Source of the DNA: Candidatus Micrarchaeum acidiphilum ARMAN-2
Lineage (GTDB): Archaea > Micrarchaeota > Micrarchaeia > Micrarchaeales > Micrarchaeaceae
Direction of reading: 5' to 3'
Assembly: GCA_009387755.1 (NCBI GenBank)
Contig: GG697241.1
Span: forward strand, 248,001-312,000
Length of the DNA stretch: 64,000 nt
The translations under genes were made by a program, and so were the position numbers. The notes beneath the pieces are model-generated. The model saw only the letters and a list, made by a program, of their open reading frames with translations, was not told where the DNA came from and ran no database searches. Below, piece after piece: positions 40,774 through 49,587 of this stretch (position 1 is its first letter; each line of letters begins with the position of its first letter).

Positions 40774-41319
40774 CTAGACTCTTGCCCTTGCATCTATGCC
40801 ACGTGCAGCTTTTATAAGCGCTTTTAATTCCTTTATCCTGTCAATTGCAGGGCCCCTTATCGGAAAACGGCACACGTACGTGCTTATGCCATATATTGGC
40901 TGCTTGTATCCATAATCTGTGTGCTTAGAGCCGGAGAATTTCTCATAAGTGATTTTGCCTATAAAGCAAACCAGTCTGGGCTTGTAAATCCTGATAGAAT
41001 CAAAAACCCTCGCAGCGCCAGGTCTTTCCTCGCCTTTCCTAAGCTTTGACACATCTGAAGTGGGTCTGTCAACCAGATTGATGAAATTCAGTCTGTATTC
41101 TTGTACGAATTTGCCTTCATACATTTGAACGAGCTTTTTATCATTCATAAGATATTCGGTTGGCTCTTCTATAATGTGGGCCCTGCTGAGCAGATACCAA
41201 AACATCTTGTTGTTCGAAAAAGGGACCTTTCTTTTGTATGATCCTGGGTGCGGATTGATTCCTACAAACATTATGAGGGCGTTTTTGGACAATTTGTACT
41301 TTATATTACTATATCTCAT
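40774..41319 (-). CDS. MUG-type uracil/mismatch DNA glycosylase
   Basis: About 181 residues of the uracil-DNA-glycosylase superfamily. Motif 1 is MFVGINPHPGSYKRKVPFSNNKMFWYLL (GINP type as in MUG/TDG, lacking the Asp of family 1). A later strand, RLVCFIGKITYEKFSG, corresponds to the region before motif 2. Predicted to remove uracil or thymine from G mismatches. The motif 2 loop is not clear, so activity is uncertain. ATG 41319 is the likely start. Divergent from the UPF0173 gene. Confidence 0.78.
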   Translation of the reverse strand: MRYSNIKYKLSKNALIMFVGINPHPGSYKRKVPFSNNKMFWYLLSRAHIIEEPTEYLMNDKKLVQMYEGKFVQEYRLNFINLVDRPTSDVSKLRKGEERPGAARVFDSIRIYKPRLVCFIGKITYEKFSGSKHTDYGYKQPIYGISTYVCRFPIRGPAIDRIKELKALIKAARGIDARARV

Positions 41320-41406
41320 AAGAACGCCGCTTGGTTTGTGCATACCTTCATCTATTTCTCAGAAAAATGTAAATTTATTTGCTGCGATAAAAGACTGGTG
41401 TGTAGG

Positions 41407-42084
41407 ATGGTGGAGCTCAAGTGGCTGAGCCACGCTGGATTTAAAATAAACTTCAAAAATGAAACGGTTTTCATAGACCCTTTCCTTTCAAAAAATCCAA
41501 AAGCAAAAACAAAGGTATCAGAAATTAGGAATGCAGATTACGTAATAGTATCTCATGACCATTTTGATCATACTGGAGGAAATGACCAAGGCATACCTGA
41601 TGCATTTGCCATAGCTAAAAATACCGGGGCGAAACTTGTTGGCATGTTTGAGTTTTCTCAGAAAGCCAATTCCCTTGGCATAAGCAATGCAGTAGGCATG
41701 AACATCGGCAGCATGTCTAGTTTTGGAAGCATAGAAATAGGATTTACCCAGGCTGTACACTCCGGAGAACCCCACGGAATACTGTTACGCGGCGACGGAG
41801 TTACAATATACCATGCAGGGGACACTGCACTGTTCGGCGACATGCGTCTTATAAGCAAAATGTACAAGCCGGATATAGCTCTGCTACCAATAGGTGGATT
41901 TTTCACCATGGGTCCAAAAGAGGCGGCTGTTGCTGCAGACATGATAAAGGCGAAGATTACCATACCTATGCATTACAACACCTTCGATCAGATAAAGCAG
42001 GATCCAAAGAAATTTGCAAGACTGGTAAGACATTCTAGGGTTAAAATACTTGACATAGAAGAATCTTTCGAATACACCAACTGA
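41407..42084 (+). CDS. UPF0173 metal-dependent hydrolase (MBL fold)
   Basis: 225 residues from ATG 41407, preceded by GTAGG; the longer frame back to 41248 overlaps the divergent gene and has no family character. Zinc motif SHDHFDHTGGN (48-58), later HAGDTALFGDM and HYNTFDQIKQDP, as in the UPF0173/YtkL-type group. Physiological substrate unknown for the family. TATA-like AAATTTATTTGC (41370-41381) lies upstream. Confidence 0.9.
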   Translation: MVELKWLSHAGFKINFKNETVFIDPFLSKNPKAKTKVSEIRNADYVIVSHDHFDHTGGNDQGIPDAFAIAKNTGAKLVGMFEFSQKANSLGISNAVGMNIGSMSSFGSIEIGFTQAVHSGEPHGILLRGDGVTIYHAGDTALFGDMRLISKMYKPDIALLPIGGFFTMGPKEAAVAADMIKAKITIPMHYNTFDQIKQDPKKFARLVRHSRVKILDIEESFEYTN

Positions 42085-42136
42085 AGGCAAGCAAACATCT
42101 TAATAATCGGACGTTCAATTTGAATGGGGTGCTAAA

Positions 42137-43054
42137 GTGGACAAATCGAATCTCAAGGTATGGCTTAATGGCAAGATACTTGACTACGGGGGTGCGAAGG
42201 TGCCAATACTCACACACTCGCTACAATACGGAAGCGGCATATTTGAAGGCATAAGGGCATACAAGACCGAATCGGGACCGGCAATATTCAGACTGTCCGA
42301 TCATGTAAGGAGATTCATAGAGACTGCAAAAATATATTCGATAAACCTGGGATACGGAGCAAAGGAGATAGAAAACGCAATAATCGAAGTGGTTCTGCAG
42401 AACAAGCTGGACTCATGCTATATACGCCCATTCGCCTTTTATGACGACGACGACATCGGCATAAGTGTTGCAAACAAGCACGTCAGTGTTTATATTGCGG
42501 CCATACCTTTTGGAAAGTACTTCGGCAGCGCCAAAGATGCAGGAATACGCTGCAAGATATCTTCATGGAAGCGCATAAATTCAGACATACTCCCAATCCG
42601 CGCCAAGGCAAGCGGCAACTACATAAACTCAATAATTGCCGGCAACGAAGCCAGAGCATCAGGATACGACGAGGCAATACTACTATCACATAACGGGTAC
42701 GTTGCTGAGGGCCCCGGCGAGAACATCTTTATAGTAAGAAATGGAAGGTTGCTGACTCCTGGAGCAGACTCTGACATACTGTTCGGAGTGACACGCGACA
42801 CCATAATAAAAGTTGCGCCCAAGCTCGGCATTCCGGTAATGGAAGGCAATATACACAAGGAAGAGCTGTACATTGCGGAAGAAGCATTTTTCTCAGGCAC
42901 GGCTGCAGAAATAACCCCCATAATAAACATAGATGGCATTAAAATTGGGTCGGGTTCTTCAGGTCAGATAACAAAGAAGATATCCGAATACTACGAATCT
43001 ATAGTGTCCGGAAAGGCGCCAGAGTCCAAGGACTGGCTTACAAAAGTCCAGTGA
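42137..43054 (+). CDS. ilvE: Branched-chain amino acid aminotransferase
   Basis: Fold-type IV PLP enzyme, 305 residues, last step of Leu/Ile/Val synthesis or first step of their breakdown. LTHSLQYGSGIFEGIRAY, the Schiff-base Lys in IRAKASGNYINS (about 155) and VAEGPGENIFIV are present; SGTAAEITPI near the C-terminus is diagnostic. GTG start at 42137 with GGGGTG upstream. No other branched-chain genes lie in the window, so catabolic or transamination use is possible. Confidence 0.94.
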   Translation: MDKSNLKVWLNGKILDYGGAKVPILTHSLQYGSGIFEGIRAYKTESGPAIFRLSDHVRRFIETAKIYSINLGYGAKEIENAIIEVVLQNKLDSCYIRPFAFYDDDDIGISVANKHVSVYIAAIPFGKYFGSAKDAGIRCKISSWKRINSDILPIRAKASGNYINSIIAGNEARASGYDEAILLSHNGYVAEGPGENIFIVRNGRLLTPGADSDILFGVTRDTIIKVAPKLGIPVMEGNIHKEELYIAEEAFFSGTAAEITPIINIDGIKIGSGSSGQITKKISEYYESIVSGKAPESKDWLTKVQ

Positions 43055-43073
43055 TAAAAGAAGCGCAAGTTAG

Positions 43074-43436
43074 TCAAAGAAGCTTGAGGCTCTTTGTAAA
43101 CTGATCTATGTCCTTTGAATACCACGGCCCTATTCCAAGCGCAGTTTTGCTCCCGGGCGGTATCTCGGTAAGTCCAGCGTCTGAAACAAGGGCGCACGGG
43201 ACCTTCTTGAATTCAAATGCTTTGTAAAGCTTTATAAGAGAGTCTTCGTCGCTTACCTTGAGCACTATTTTCTTCTCGCCGTTCTGCAGCCATCTTTTTG
43301 CAACTTCTTTGTCGAATTTCTCTGAATCAAAATAACTCATCAACGAGGCGTGCGCAACCTGTGCAGCAATTTTTCCCCTGCTCATTTCAAGATCCGTCCT
43401 GACTATTATTACCTGCTTGATTTCGTCGGCGTCCAT
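43074..43436 (-). CDS. pth2: Peptidyl-tRNA hydrolase, archaeal/eukaryotic type
   Basis: Releases tRNA from prematurely dropped peptidyl-tRNA. About 120 residues from ATG 43436. Pth2 signature: KQVIIVRTDLEMSRGKIAAQVAHASLMSY near the start, then KIVLKVSDEDSLIKLY, VPCALVSDAGLTEIPPGSKTALGIGPW. All canonical residues (Lys, His, Asp, Thr) are in place. Confidence 0.95.
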   Translation of the reverse strand: MDADEIKQVIIVRTDLEMSRGKIAAQVAHASLMSYFDSEKFDKEVAKRWLQNGEKKIVLKVSDEDSLIKLYKAFEFKKVPCALVSDAGLTEIPPGSKTALGIGPWYSKDIDQFTKSLKLL

Positions 43437-43481
43437 AAAGAAGATTGGCAATCAAGGTTTTTATTATTACCTAACCCTGTT

Positions 43482-44078
43482 TTATGAAATGCTTTTCAGA
43501 TTCTCGAGCCTTGCCCTGACACTTTTTCCAAGTTCGTCAGGCCTTACTACCTGTATCCTGTGGTTGAGCTTTGCAAGCACCCTGCCGAGGAATCCGTTAT
43601 AATCCTTAAGCATCAGAAGCACGTTGATTCCGTTCCTTGCAGCGTTTATCGCAACTTCGGGATTGTCTTCTATGAGCAGGGCAGGCTTTTCGCCGTTATA
43701 CATGCCGTGCTTCAGCCTGTTCTCCGAGTACGAGAAATCAGCATCTACGTTAAATTCGTTCCTGAGCTGCGCTTTAATGGCATCTGTGCTGCCCGAAACC
43801 TTGAAATCTGGATTGGCCGTTCTTATTATACTATTGTACCCCTTTTCAAATGCAGTCTTGATTGCATCTACTACATTACTGTCAAGATCTATCCGCATTT
43901 TTATTGATTTAGAAGCTGCATGCTTGGGCAGCTTGGTCATTGCCGCGAATATGGCTTCCTTGAAGGCCTTTTCGACGAACTGGGAAGGCGCGTCTAGCGG
44001 CTTTCTAAACAGCCTGTCAAACGCGGCGTTTATATCGTCTATTAGACAACCGTCTAAGTCAACTACGATAAATGGCAT
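43482..44078 (-). CDS. HAD superfamily hydrolase-like protein
   Basis: 198 residues from ATG 44078 (MPFIVVDLDGCLIDD). Motif I DLDGC has the nucleophile Asp and second Asp. A middle strand with IIRTANPDF would hold the Thr/Ser motif and LLIEDNPEVAINAARNGINVLLM the acidic motif IV, with the GHNG/ED pattern changed. Predicted phosphatase or related hydrolase; substrate unknown. Divergent from priS across about 160 AT-rich bases. Confidence 0.75.
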   Translation of the reverse strand: MPFIVVDLDGCLIDDINAAFDRLFRKPLDAPSQFVEKAFKEAIFAAMTKLPKHAASKSIKMRIDLDSNVVDAIKTAFEKGYNSIIRTANPDFKVSGSTDAIKAQLRNEFNVDADFSYSENRLKHGMYNGEKPALLIEDNPEVAINAARNGINVLLMLKDYNGFLGRVLAKLNHRIQVVRPDELGKSVRARLENLKSIS

Positions 44079-44242
44079 ACTAATCTGTGAGTTAATAAAA
44101 TGCAATATTTAAAGCACATGCCCAGGCATACGCCAATTGTCAATAATTCGCAACTGCCCGCATTTACCTTCTCTGCCGACGCAAAGCAAGCAAATATTAA
44201 ACCATTCCGCCATAATAAAATAATGCAGCAAAGTGCTTAGAA

Positions 44243-45388
44243 ATGGAGAACGCAAGCCTAGATTTTGCCAAATCCTTATTCAAGGACTACTATTCATCCC
44301 ATCCAATAGCTGTGGACAAAGTGGCAAACAGAGAGTTTGGATTCGGAGATTTCGAAAGGAAAATAAAATACAGGCACTATGCATTCGGCTCAAATGCAGA
44401 TCTCAACAAGTTTATAGTTGAGAATGTGCCTCCTTTCATATCATGCTCCTCTTCTTTCTACGAATACCCGGCTGCAAGGCCCATGGAAAAAAAGGTCTGG
44501 AAGGGCTCCGAGATGGTATTCGATCTCGATGCAACTGATTTAAAGCTGCCGTGCCAGCAGGTCCACGGTACCAGCTGGGTATGCAGCGAATGCCTTTCAG
44601 GCATAAAGGCTGAAGCAATAAAGCTTATAGAAGATTTCCTTGTCCCTGATTTTGGTTTCGAAGAAAAGCGCCTCCATATAAACTTCAGCGGCAACCGCGG
44701 CTACCACATCAGGGTCGCAGACGAAAGAGTAATAAGCCTAAACTCGGCAGAAAGAAAACAGATCAGCGATTATATTACCGGAAACGGAATAAACGCGTTA
44801 TCCTTCTTTCCATCCATATCCGAGCGTGGCGCACAGCTGCGCGGCCCCAGGCCAACAGACGGCGGTTGGGGAGGCAGGATCGCGCGTGGAACTATAAACG
44901 CTCTTAATAAAGGCGCAGGAGAGCTTGCCCTGCTCGGGATTGAGAAAAAGGAGGCAAGGCTTCTAGAAAAGCACAGGGCCGACATAATACTGGGAATAAG
45001 CGTAGGCAACTGGGACAAGGTAAAAATAAGCAAGAAATCGCAGCTTTGGGCAAACCTCATAAAAGGCATGACCGTAAGGCAGGGCGATTCGATAGACAAG
45101 AATGTCACAGATGACACTCATCACCTGCTTAGGGTTCCTGATACTCTTCACGGAGACACCGGCCTCGTGTCAAAAACCATAAATTCGCTCAAGGGCCTTT
45201 CAGAATTTGAGCCGATGCGCGATGCGATAGCAATGAGGGCAGAAAACATAAAAGTGCATGTGGCGTCTTCGTACAAATTTACCATGGGCGGCCAGGAATT
45301 CGGCCCCTACAAAAACGAGGACGTGAAACTGCCCGGCTATGCAGGCATATACCTTATACTCAAGCGCGTTGCGTACCTGGTGCAGTAG
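44243..45388 (+). CDS. priS: DNA primase small (catalytic) subunit PriS
   Basis: Archaeo-eukaryotic primase catalytic subunit, 381 residues. N-terminal EFGFGDFERKIKYRHYAF; the catalytic acidic pair lies in VFDLDATDL (about 93-101); a zinc-binding loop with cysteines follows (LPCQQVHGTSWVCSECL), then HINFSGNRGYHIRV with the substrate His region. PriL is not in the window. A hairpin (45407-45423) follows the stop. Confidence 0.95.
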   Translation: MENASLDFAKSLFKDYYSSHPIAVDKVANREFGFGDFERKIKYRHYAFGSNADLNKFIVENVPPFISCSSSFYEYPAARPMEKKVWKGSEMVFDLDATDLKLPCQQVHGTSWVCSECLSGIKAEAIKLIEDFLVPDFGFEEKRLHINFSGNRGYHIRVADERVISLNSAERKQISDYITGNGINALSFFPSISERGAQLRGPRPTDGGWGGRIARGTINALNKGAGELALLGIEKKEARLLEKHRADIILGISVGNWDKVKISKKSQLWANLIKGMTVRQGDSIDKNVTDDTHHLLRVPDTLHGDTGLVSKTINSLKGLSEFEPMRDAIAMRAENIKVHVASSYKFTMGGQEFGPYKNEDVKLPGYAGIYLILKRVAYLVQ

Positions 45389-45406
45389 CCTCCATGCATG
45401 CAAAGC

Positions 45407-45423
45407 CAATAGTTCCGCTATTG
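45407..45423 (+). terminator. Hairpin downstream of priS
   Basis: CAATAG-TTCCG-CTATTG can fold as a 6-bp hairpin, followed by CGGGTTT. A weak terminator candidate between priS and the DUF373 gene. Confidence 0.3.
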
Positions 45424-45475
45424 CGGGTTTAAGCATAAATTTTTATTGTATTGGTATACTATTTATAACGATATA

Positions 45476-46690
45476 ATGCCAGAAAGGCTATTGGTGCTCG
45501 CGGTAGACATAGACAACGACCTTTTCAGGAAGACAAAGATAACGGGCCCTGTGATAGGCAAGAACGAGAACATAAAGGCCGCTACAAAGCTAGCCTTAGC
45601 AGACCCGCAGGAGACCGACGCGAATACGATGTTCGAAGCAGTAAGGAAGTACGACGAGCTCAAAAAGGCAGGCTACAGCGTTTCCATTGCCACGGTAACC
45701 GGTGCCGAGCACGAAGGCTACGTTGCAGACGCAGAGCTTTCCAGGCAGATAGACCTTGTGCTTGACAGGTTCAAAGTCGACGCATGCGTTCTTGTTACGG
45801 ACGGCGCTAGCGATAACCGAGTGCTACCGATATTGAAGACTAGGGTAAAGGTCAACAGCGTGGACATGGTAAGGATGAAGCAGGCGGAGGAATTCGAAAA
45901 CACCTACTTTACGCTCATAGAAAAGCTCAAGGAGCCCCACTATGCCAGAATAGTGTTCGGCATACCTGCCGTGCTGCTGCTGCTTTTCGCAATAAGCTAC
46001 TACTTCAATTTCGGTTGGCAGCTGCCAGTGGCATTAATCGGCCTGTACTTGATATTCAAGGGCTTCGGGGTCGAGGACATATTCGTAGAATACGCCAGGG
46101 GATTCGGGATAAGCACAAACAGGGTCAGCTTCATATTTTACACCGGATTCATACTATTCTTCATATTGAGCATAATAATAGGTGCCGGCGCCTATGCCTC
46201 TTTTGCGCCATCCGGTCCGCTTACCGCAATTTCTTACGGGCTCGAAAGCTTTCTGCTTCTGTTCCCGGTCAGCCTAGTGCTTTACCTGGTGGGCAGGATA
46301 ATAGACCTTGAGAACAAACGCCTCCGCTACCGGGCCATAAACCAGGGCACCTACACCGGTTATGCAATAATATCAATAATGCTGCTGTACTTGGTAGCTG
46401 CATGGATTATAGGGCAGATATACTTCTGGCAGCTGCTGGCATTCAGCATAGTCGCCATAATTCTGGGTTACCTGGTATCAATACTTAGCATGTCCCTGAA
46501 GAAGCGCGCGATAGACAAGATACCGCTCAAGGACAAAAACGTGGTGAACGAAATCGGGGCATACATAGGCAAGATAATAAACGTGGACAAGAAGCGCGGC
46601 ATGCTCGTAATAAAAACTGACTACGGAAACACAATAAGATTTGACATAGACCGCATAACCAACGTGTCTGACAGAGTGATGGTAAGGTAG
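45476..46690 (+). CDS. DUF373 family membrane protein
   Basis: 404 residues. Cytosolic N-terminal domain (1-145) with LLVLAVDIDNDLFRKTKITGPVIG, NTMFEAVRKYDELKKAGYSVSIATVTG and CVLVTDGASDN; then six to seven membrane helices (150-330); then a small C-terminal beta domain (MLVIKTDYGNTIRFDIDRI). This archaeal family is conserved and uncharacterised. Located between priS and the ribosomal protein cluster. The earlier ATG 45446 lies in the AT-rich promoter and is not favoured. Confidence 0.88.
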   Translation: MPERLLVLAVDIDNDLFRKTKITGPVIGKNENIKAATKLALADPQETDANTMFEAVRKYDELKKAGYSVSIATVTGAEHEGYVADAELSRQIDLVLDRFKVDACVLVTDGASDNRVLPILKTRVKVNSVDMVRMKQAEEFENTYFTLIEKLKEPHYARIVFGIPAVLLLLFAISYYFNFGWQLPVALIGLYLIFKGFGVEDIFVEYARGFGISTNRVSFIFYTGFILFFILSIIIGAGAYASFAPSGPLTAISYGLESFLLLFPVSLVLYLVGRIIDLENKRLRYRAINQGTYTGYAIISIMLLYLVAAWIIGQIYFWQLLAFSIVAIILGYLVSILSMSLKKRAIDKIPLKDKNVVNEIGAYIGKIINVDKKRGMLVIKTDYGNTIRFDIDRITNVSDRVMVR

Positions 46691-46733
46691 TAGTGCGTGC
46701 GCCTCGGTTTCAAAAATAGAAAGGTTTAAATTT

Positions 46734-47051
46734 ATGAGCTATAAAAACACTTATATTAAAAACTATGACAATAAGAACATAGTGCTGCATGAGCTCATAG
46801 GGCTCAGGGCAAAGGTGCTCAAGAGTTCAGACGAGTACAAAAAAGGCATGACTGGCCTTGTGATAAACGAGACCAAGAATACGCTGGTGCTTAGGACAAG
46901 CAGCGGCGTAAAGACGATACCCAAGCTGCAGTCTGTGTTCAAATTCAACGTATCCGGAAAGGCCTTTGTAGTAAGGGGCAAAGAGATAAATTTTAGGCCC
47001 TACGAAAGAACCGAAAAGGCCTTGAAATACTACATTTCAAGGGTCAGATAA
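46734..47051 (+). CDS. rnp1: RNase P protein component 1 (Rpp29/Pop4)
   Basis: Protein subunit of archaeal RNase P, 105 residues, OB/Sm-like barrel: LIGLRAKVLKSSDEYKKGMTGLVINETKNTLVLRT then VKTIPKLQSVFKF and a basic C-terminal helix. It stands directly before uS17, the conserved archaeal order, but uL29 and SUI1 that normally precede it are not here; DUF373 and priS are instead. Confidence 0.93.
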   Translation: MSYKNTYIKNYDNKNIVLHELIGLRAKVLKSSDEYKKGMTGLVINETKNTLVLRTSSGVKTIPKLQSVFKFNVSGKAFVVRGKEINFRPYERTEKALKYYISRVR

Positions 47052-47125
47052 AAAAATTTAAATAGGTTCTCGATGCAAAGGTAAAAATCTAAACTGCGAA
47101 TTTAGCGTTTAAACAGAGTGATTTA

Positions 47126-47419
47126 TTGGAATGCAAAGATCCGAAGTGCCCCGTACACGGGAACCTTAAGACTAGAGGAAGCGAACTTGTCGGCGTAGTG
47201 GTCAGCGACAAGGCAGCGAAAACCGTAGTCATAGAAAGGCCTTACACTACATATCTAAAGAAATACGAAAGGTCGCTAAGGAACACATCCAGAATATCGG
47301 CATATAACCCGCAATGCATTGCTGCAAAGACTGGAGACACTGTGGTAATAAGCGGCTGCCGACGCCTGAGCAAGACCAAGGCATTTGTGGTAACTAAAGT
47401 CGTCAAGAAGGAGGAGTGA
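47126..47419 (+). CDS. rps17: Ribosomal protein uS17 (S17)
   Basis: 97 residues, archaeal type: CKDPKCPVHGNLKTRGSELVGVVVSDKAAKTVVIERP with the N-terminal CX4C-like cysteines, then KKYERSLRNTSRISAYNP and GDTVVISGCRRLSKTKAFVV. The start is TTG 47126, with GAGTGAT just upstream; no better start exists before the conserved N-terminus. First ribosomal gene of the cluster; the next starts 1 base after its stop. Confidence 0.95.
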   Translation: MECKDPKCPVHGNLKTRGSELVGVVVSDKAAKTVVIERPYTTYLKKYERSLRNTSRISAYNPQCIAAKTGDTVVISGCRRLSKTKAFVVTKVVKKEE

Positions 47420-47420
47420 A

Positions 47421-47819
47421 ATGAAGGGCATATCTTCGCATATATCAAAAACCCTAATACCGGGCACCATCCTCACATGCGCTGACAACAGCGGCGCCAA
47501 GACCCTCATGATAATAAACAAGATAGGAAAATCTGGAGCCCACGGACGTCTTGCATCCGTAGGAATAGGAGACATAGTCATGGCAAGCGTAAAGAGCGGC
47601 TCGCCGCAGTACATAAAAAAGAAAGTCAGGGCCGTCATAATAAGGCAAAGATCCCCGGTGCTCAGGGCAGCCGGCATGAGGCTCAGGTTCGAGGACAACG
47701 CCGCCATATTGATAACTGATGTAAACCTGCCTGTAGCGACTGAGGTGAAGGGCGCGATGGCAAGGGAAGTGATAGAAAAATACATAAAGCTGGCCGGCAT
47801 AGCCTCCAGGGTGATATAA
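47421..47819 (+). CDS. rpl14: Ribosomal protein uL14 (L14)
   Basis: 132 residues. Hallmarks: LIPGTILTCADNSGAKTLMII, GIGDIVMASVKSGSP and the C-terminal GAMAREVIEKYIKLAGIASRVI. Standard archaeal length. Its stop overlaps the uL24 start (TAATG). Confidence 0.97.
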   Translation: MKGISSHISKTLIPGTILTCADNSGAKTLMIINKIGKSGAHGRLASVGIGDIVMASVKSGSPQYIKKKVRAVIIRQRSPVLRAAGMRLRFEDNAAILITDVNLPVATEVKGAMAREVIEKYIKLAGIASRVI

Positions 47820-48190
47820 TGATATACAGCAGCAAGCCAAGAAAGCAGAGGTTGTACCGAAACACCGCCCCACTGCATGCCAGGCAGCACTTTGTCCATG
47901 CGCACATAGACAAGTCGCTAAAAAGCAAGCTGAAGATAAGCAAGCGCGCAATCCAGATATCAAAGGGCGACACCATAAAAGTAGTAAAAGGTTCCAAGCG
48001 TGGGACAACCGGAAAGGTGACAAAAGTAGATCTCAGGCGCGGCTTCGTGTTCATAGATTCGCTCGTCAGGAAAAATGCAAAGGGCAAGGAAACAAGCATA
48101 CCGATAAACGCGAGCAACGTCTACATAACTGATCTTAACATGTCGGATAAGCTCCGCGCTGGCAAAATAGGCGCAAAATCAAATAGTTGA
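47819..48190 (+). CDS. rpl24: Ribosomal protein uL24 (L24)
   Basis: 123 residues, archaeal L24 with an N-terminal extension (SSKPRKQRLYRNTAPLHARQHFVHAHIDKSL) before the KOW domain (GDTIKVVKGSKRGTTGKVTKVDLRRG). Overlaps uL14 by a base and meets eS4 at the stop/start. Confidence 0.96.
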   Translation: MIYSSKPRKQRLYRNTAPLHARQHFVHAHIDKSLKSKLKISKRAIQISKGDTIKVVKGSKRGTTGKVTKVDLRRGFVFIDSLVRKNAKGKETSIPINASNVYITDLNMSDKLRAGKIGAKSNS

Positions 48191-48195
48191 TGCTC

Positions 48196-48882
48196 ATGGC
48201 AGGAAAAGGAAACAAAAGGCATATGAAAACCCTCAACGCGCCAAAATACCTTGACGTGCACAGCAAGGAAAGCGCATACGTTGTAAGGCCCAACCCCGGC
48301 AGGCACGAGCTAAAAAGATCCGTGGCACTTCTGCTGGCACTAAGGAAGCTGGGCGTAGTCGAGGAATCGTTCCTTGCGACGAAGGTGCTAAATTCAGGCA
48401 AGGTAAAGGTAAACGGCAATGCGGTCAAGAATCCAAGATACCCTGTTGGCCTGAACGATGTTATAGAAATAACAGACGAGGGCAAGGCGTACAGGGTCGG
48501 AATAAGCAAGAAGGGCAAGGTGTCATTTGAAGAAGCAAAGCCAGGAGAGGAAATGCTTTATAAGGTAATAGGAAAGTACAAGGGCAAAAAGGGCCAGCTG
48601 ATGCTGCGCGTGCACGACGGAAGCAACATAAAAGCCGACAAGGGCAATGAAATAAGCACCGGCGACAGCGTAGTGCTCGACAAAGACGGCAAAATAGCCA
48701 AGGCCATACGCCTTGCGGTTGACGCAGACTGCAGGATAATCGACGGCGTCCACGTCGGCGAGCAAGGTAAGATAATAGAGATAAAGAAGGCCGACCAGCA
48801 CAAGGAGCAGTCGGCCACCATAGAAAGCAAGAGCGGAGAAAAGTTCGAGACCGTGGTCAGGAATCTAATAGTTACGGGATAA
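48196..48882 (+). CDS. rps4e: Ribosomal protein eS4 (S4e)
   Basis: About 228 residues. Starts MAGKGNKRHMKTLNAPKYL, the usual S4e N-terminus, then S4 RNA-binding domain (LKRSVALLLALRKLG), a central domain with NGNAVKNPRYPVGLNDVIEI, and KOW-like C-terminus. Earlier in-frame starts (TTG 48187, ATG 48190) overlap the uL24 stop; ATG 48196 matches the family. Confidence 0.96.
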   Translation: MAGKGNKRHMKTLNAPKYLDVHSKESAYVVRPNPGRHELKRSVALLLALRKLGVVEESFLATKVLNSGKVKVNGNAVKNPRYPVGLNDVIEITDEGKAYRVGISKKGKVSFEEAKPGEEMLYKVIGKYKGKKGQLMLRVHDGSNIKADKGNEISTGDSVVLDKDGKIAKAIRLAVDADCRIIDGVHVGEQGKIIEIKKADQHKEQSATIESKSGEKFETVVRNLIVTG

Positions 48883-48884
48883 AC

Positions 48885-49427
48885 ATGGCTGCTAAGAAGG
48901 ACAAGCAAAAAAACCACATGCGCGACATACGCGTGGACAAGCTGGTGCTAAACATAGGCACAGGCAGCGAGTCTCAGCCTCAGGAAAATGCAAAGAGGCT
49001 GCTTACCCTGATAACCGGGAGGAAGCCTGCAGACAGCATAGCAAAGCGCAGGAATCCGACGTTCAAGATATCCAAGGGCAACAAGATAGGCGCGTTCGTG
49101 ACCATAAGAGGTTCGGCGGCAGACGAGCTGTTCAAAAAACTAGCCGGTGCGGTGGACAACAAGGTTAAGGAATCAAGCCTTACTAATAACACTCTCAATT
49201 TCGGGATAAAGGAGTACATAGACATAAGCGGCATAAAGTACGACCCTAAAATAGGCATGCTCGGCATGAACGTCAATGTGGCATTCAGAAGGCGCGGCGG
49301 GGCAAGGGTCGCCATCAAGAAACGAGCCAACGGCAGGATAAAGGCCAGCCACAAGATAATAGGGCCGAAAGAGCTGGAGGAGATGCTAAAGGAAAAATAT
49401 AACATTCAAGTAGGTGCAGTGCAATGA
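48885..49427 (+). CDS. rpl5: Ribosomal protein uL5 (L5)
   Basis: 180 residues; binds 5S rRNA. Recognised from MRDIRVDKLVLNIGTGSESQ, ARRTVKE-like RLLTLITGRKPADSIAKRRNPTFKISKGNKIG, and DISGIKYDPKIGMLGMNVNVAFRRRGGARVA. Ends as ATGA overlap with uS14. Confidence 0.97.
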   Translation: MAAKKDKQKNHMRDIRVDKLVLNIGTGSESQPQENAKRLLTLITGRKPADSIAKRRNPTFKISKGNKIGAFVTIRGSAADELFKKLAGAVDNKVKESSLTNNTLNFGIKEYIDISGIKYDPKIGMLGMNVNVAFRRRGGARVAIKKRANGRIKASHKIIGPKELEEMLKEKYNIQVGAVQ

Positions 49428-49582
49428 AGGTACGCCAGGAAGAAAAATTCAAGGGAAGAGGCATACGCGTGTGCAGGATATGCGGCTCGAGCAGGGCCCT
49501 GATACGCTCGCACAGCCTGTACATATGCAGAAGATGCCTCAGAGAAGTCGCCCCAAGCCTGAATTTCAAGAAGTATGGATGA
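49424..49582 (+). CDS. rps14: Ribosomal protein uS14 (S14, zinc type)
   Basis: 52 residues; too short for many gene finders. Zinc-binding form: the four ligands lie in VCRIC and, 13 residues later, ICRRC, with GRGIRVCRICGSSRALIRSH between. C-terminus REVAPSLNFKKYG. ATG overlaps the uL5 stop. Ends 5 bases before the uS8 start. Confidence 0.95.
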   Translation: MKVRQEEKFKGRGIRVCRICGSSRALIRSHSLYICRRCLREVAPSLNFKKYG

Positions 49583-49587
49583 TATTG

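Noticed and set aside
41248-41406. N-terminal extension of the UPF0173 protein
   Set aside because: It overlaps the divergent glycosylase gene and the promoter, and has no conserved pattern.
49414-49587. N-terminal extension of uS8
   Set aside because: It overlaps uS14 in another frame. uS8 starts at 49588 by family comparison.
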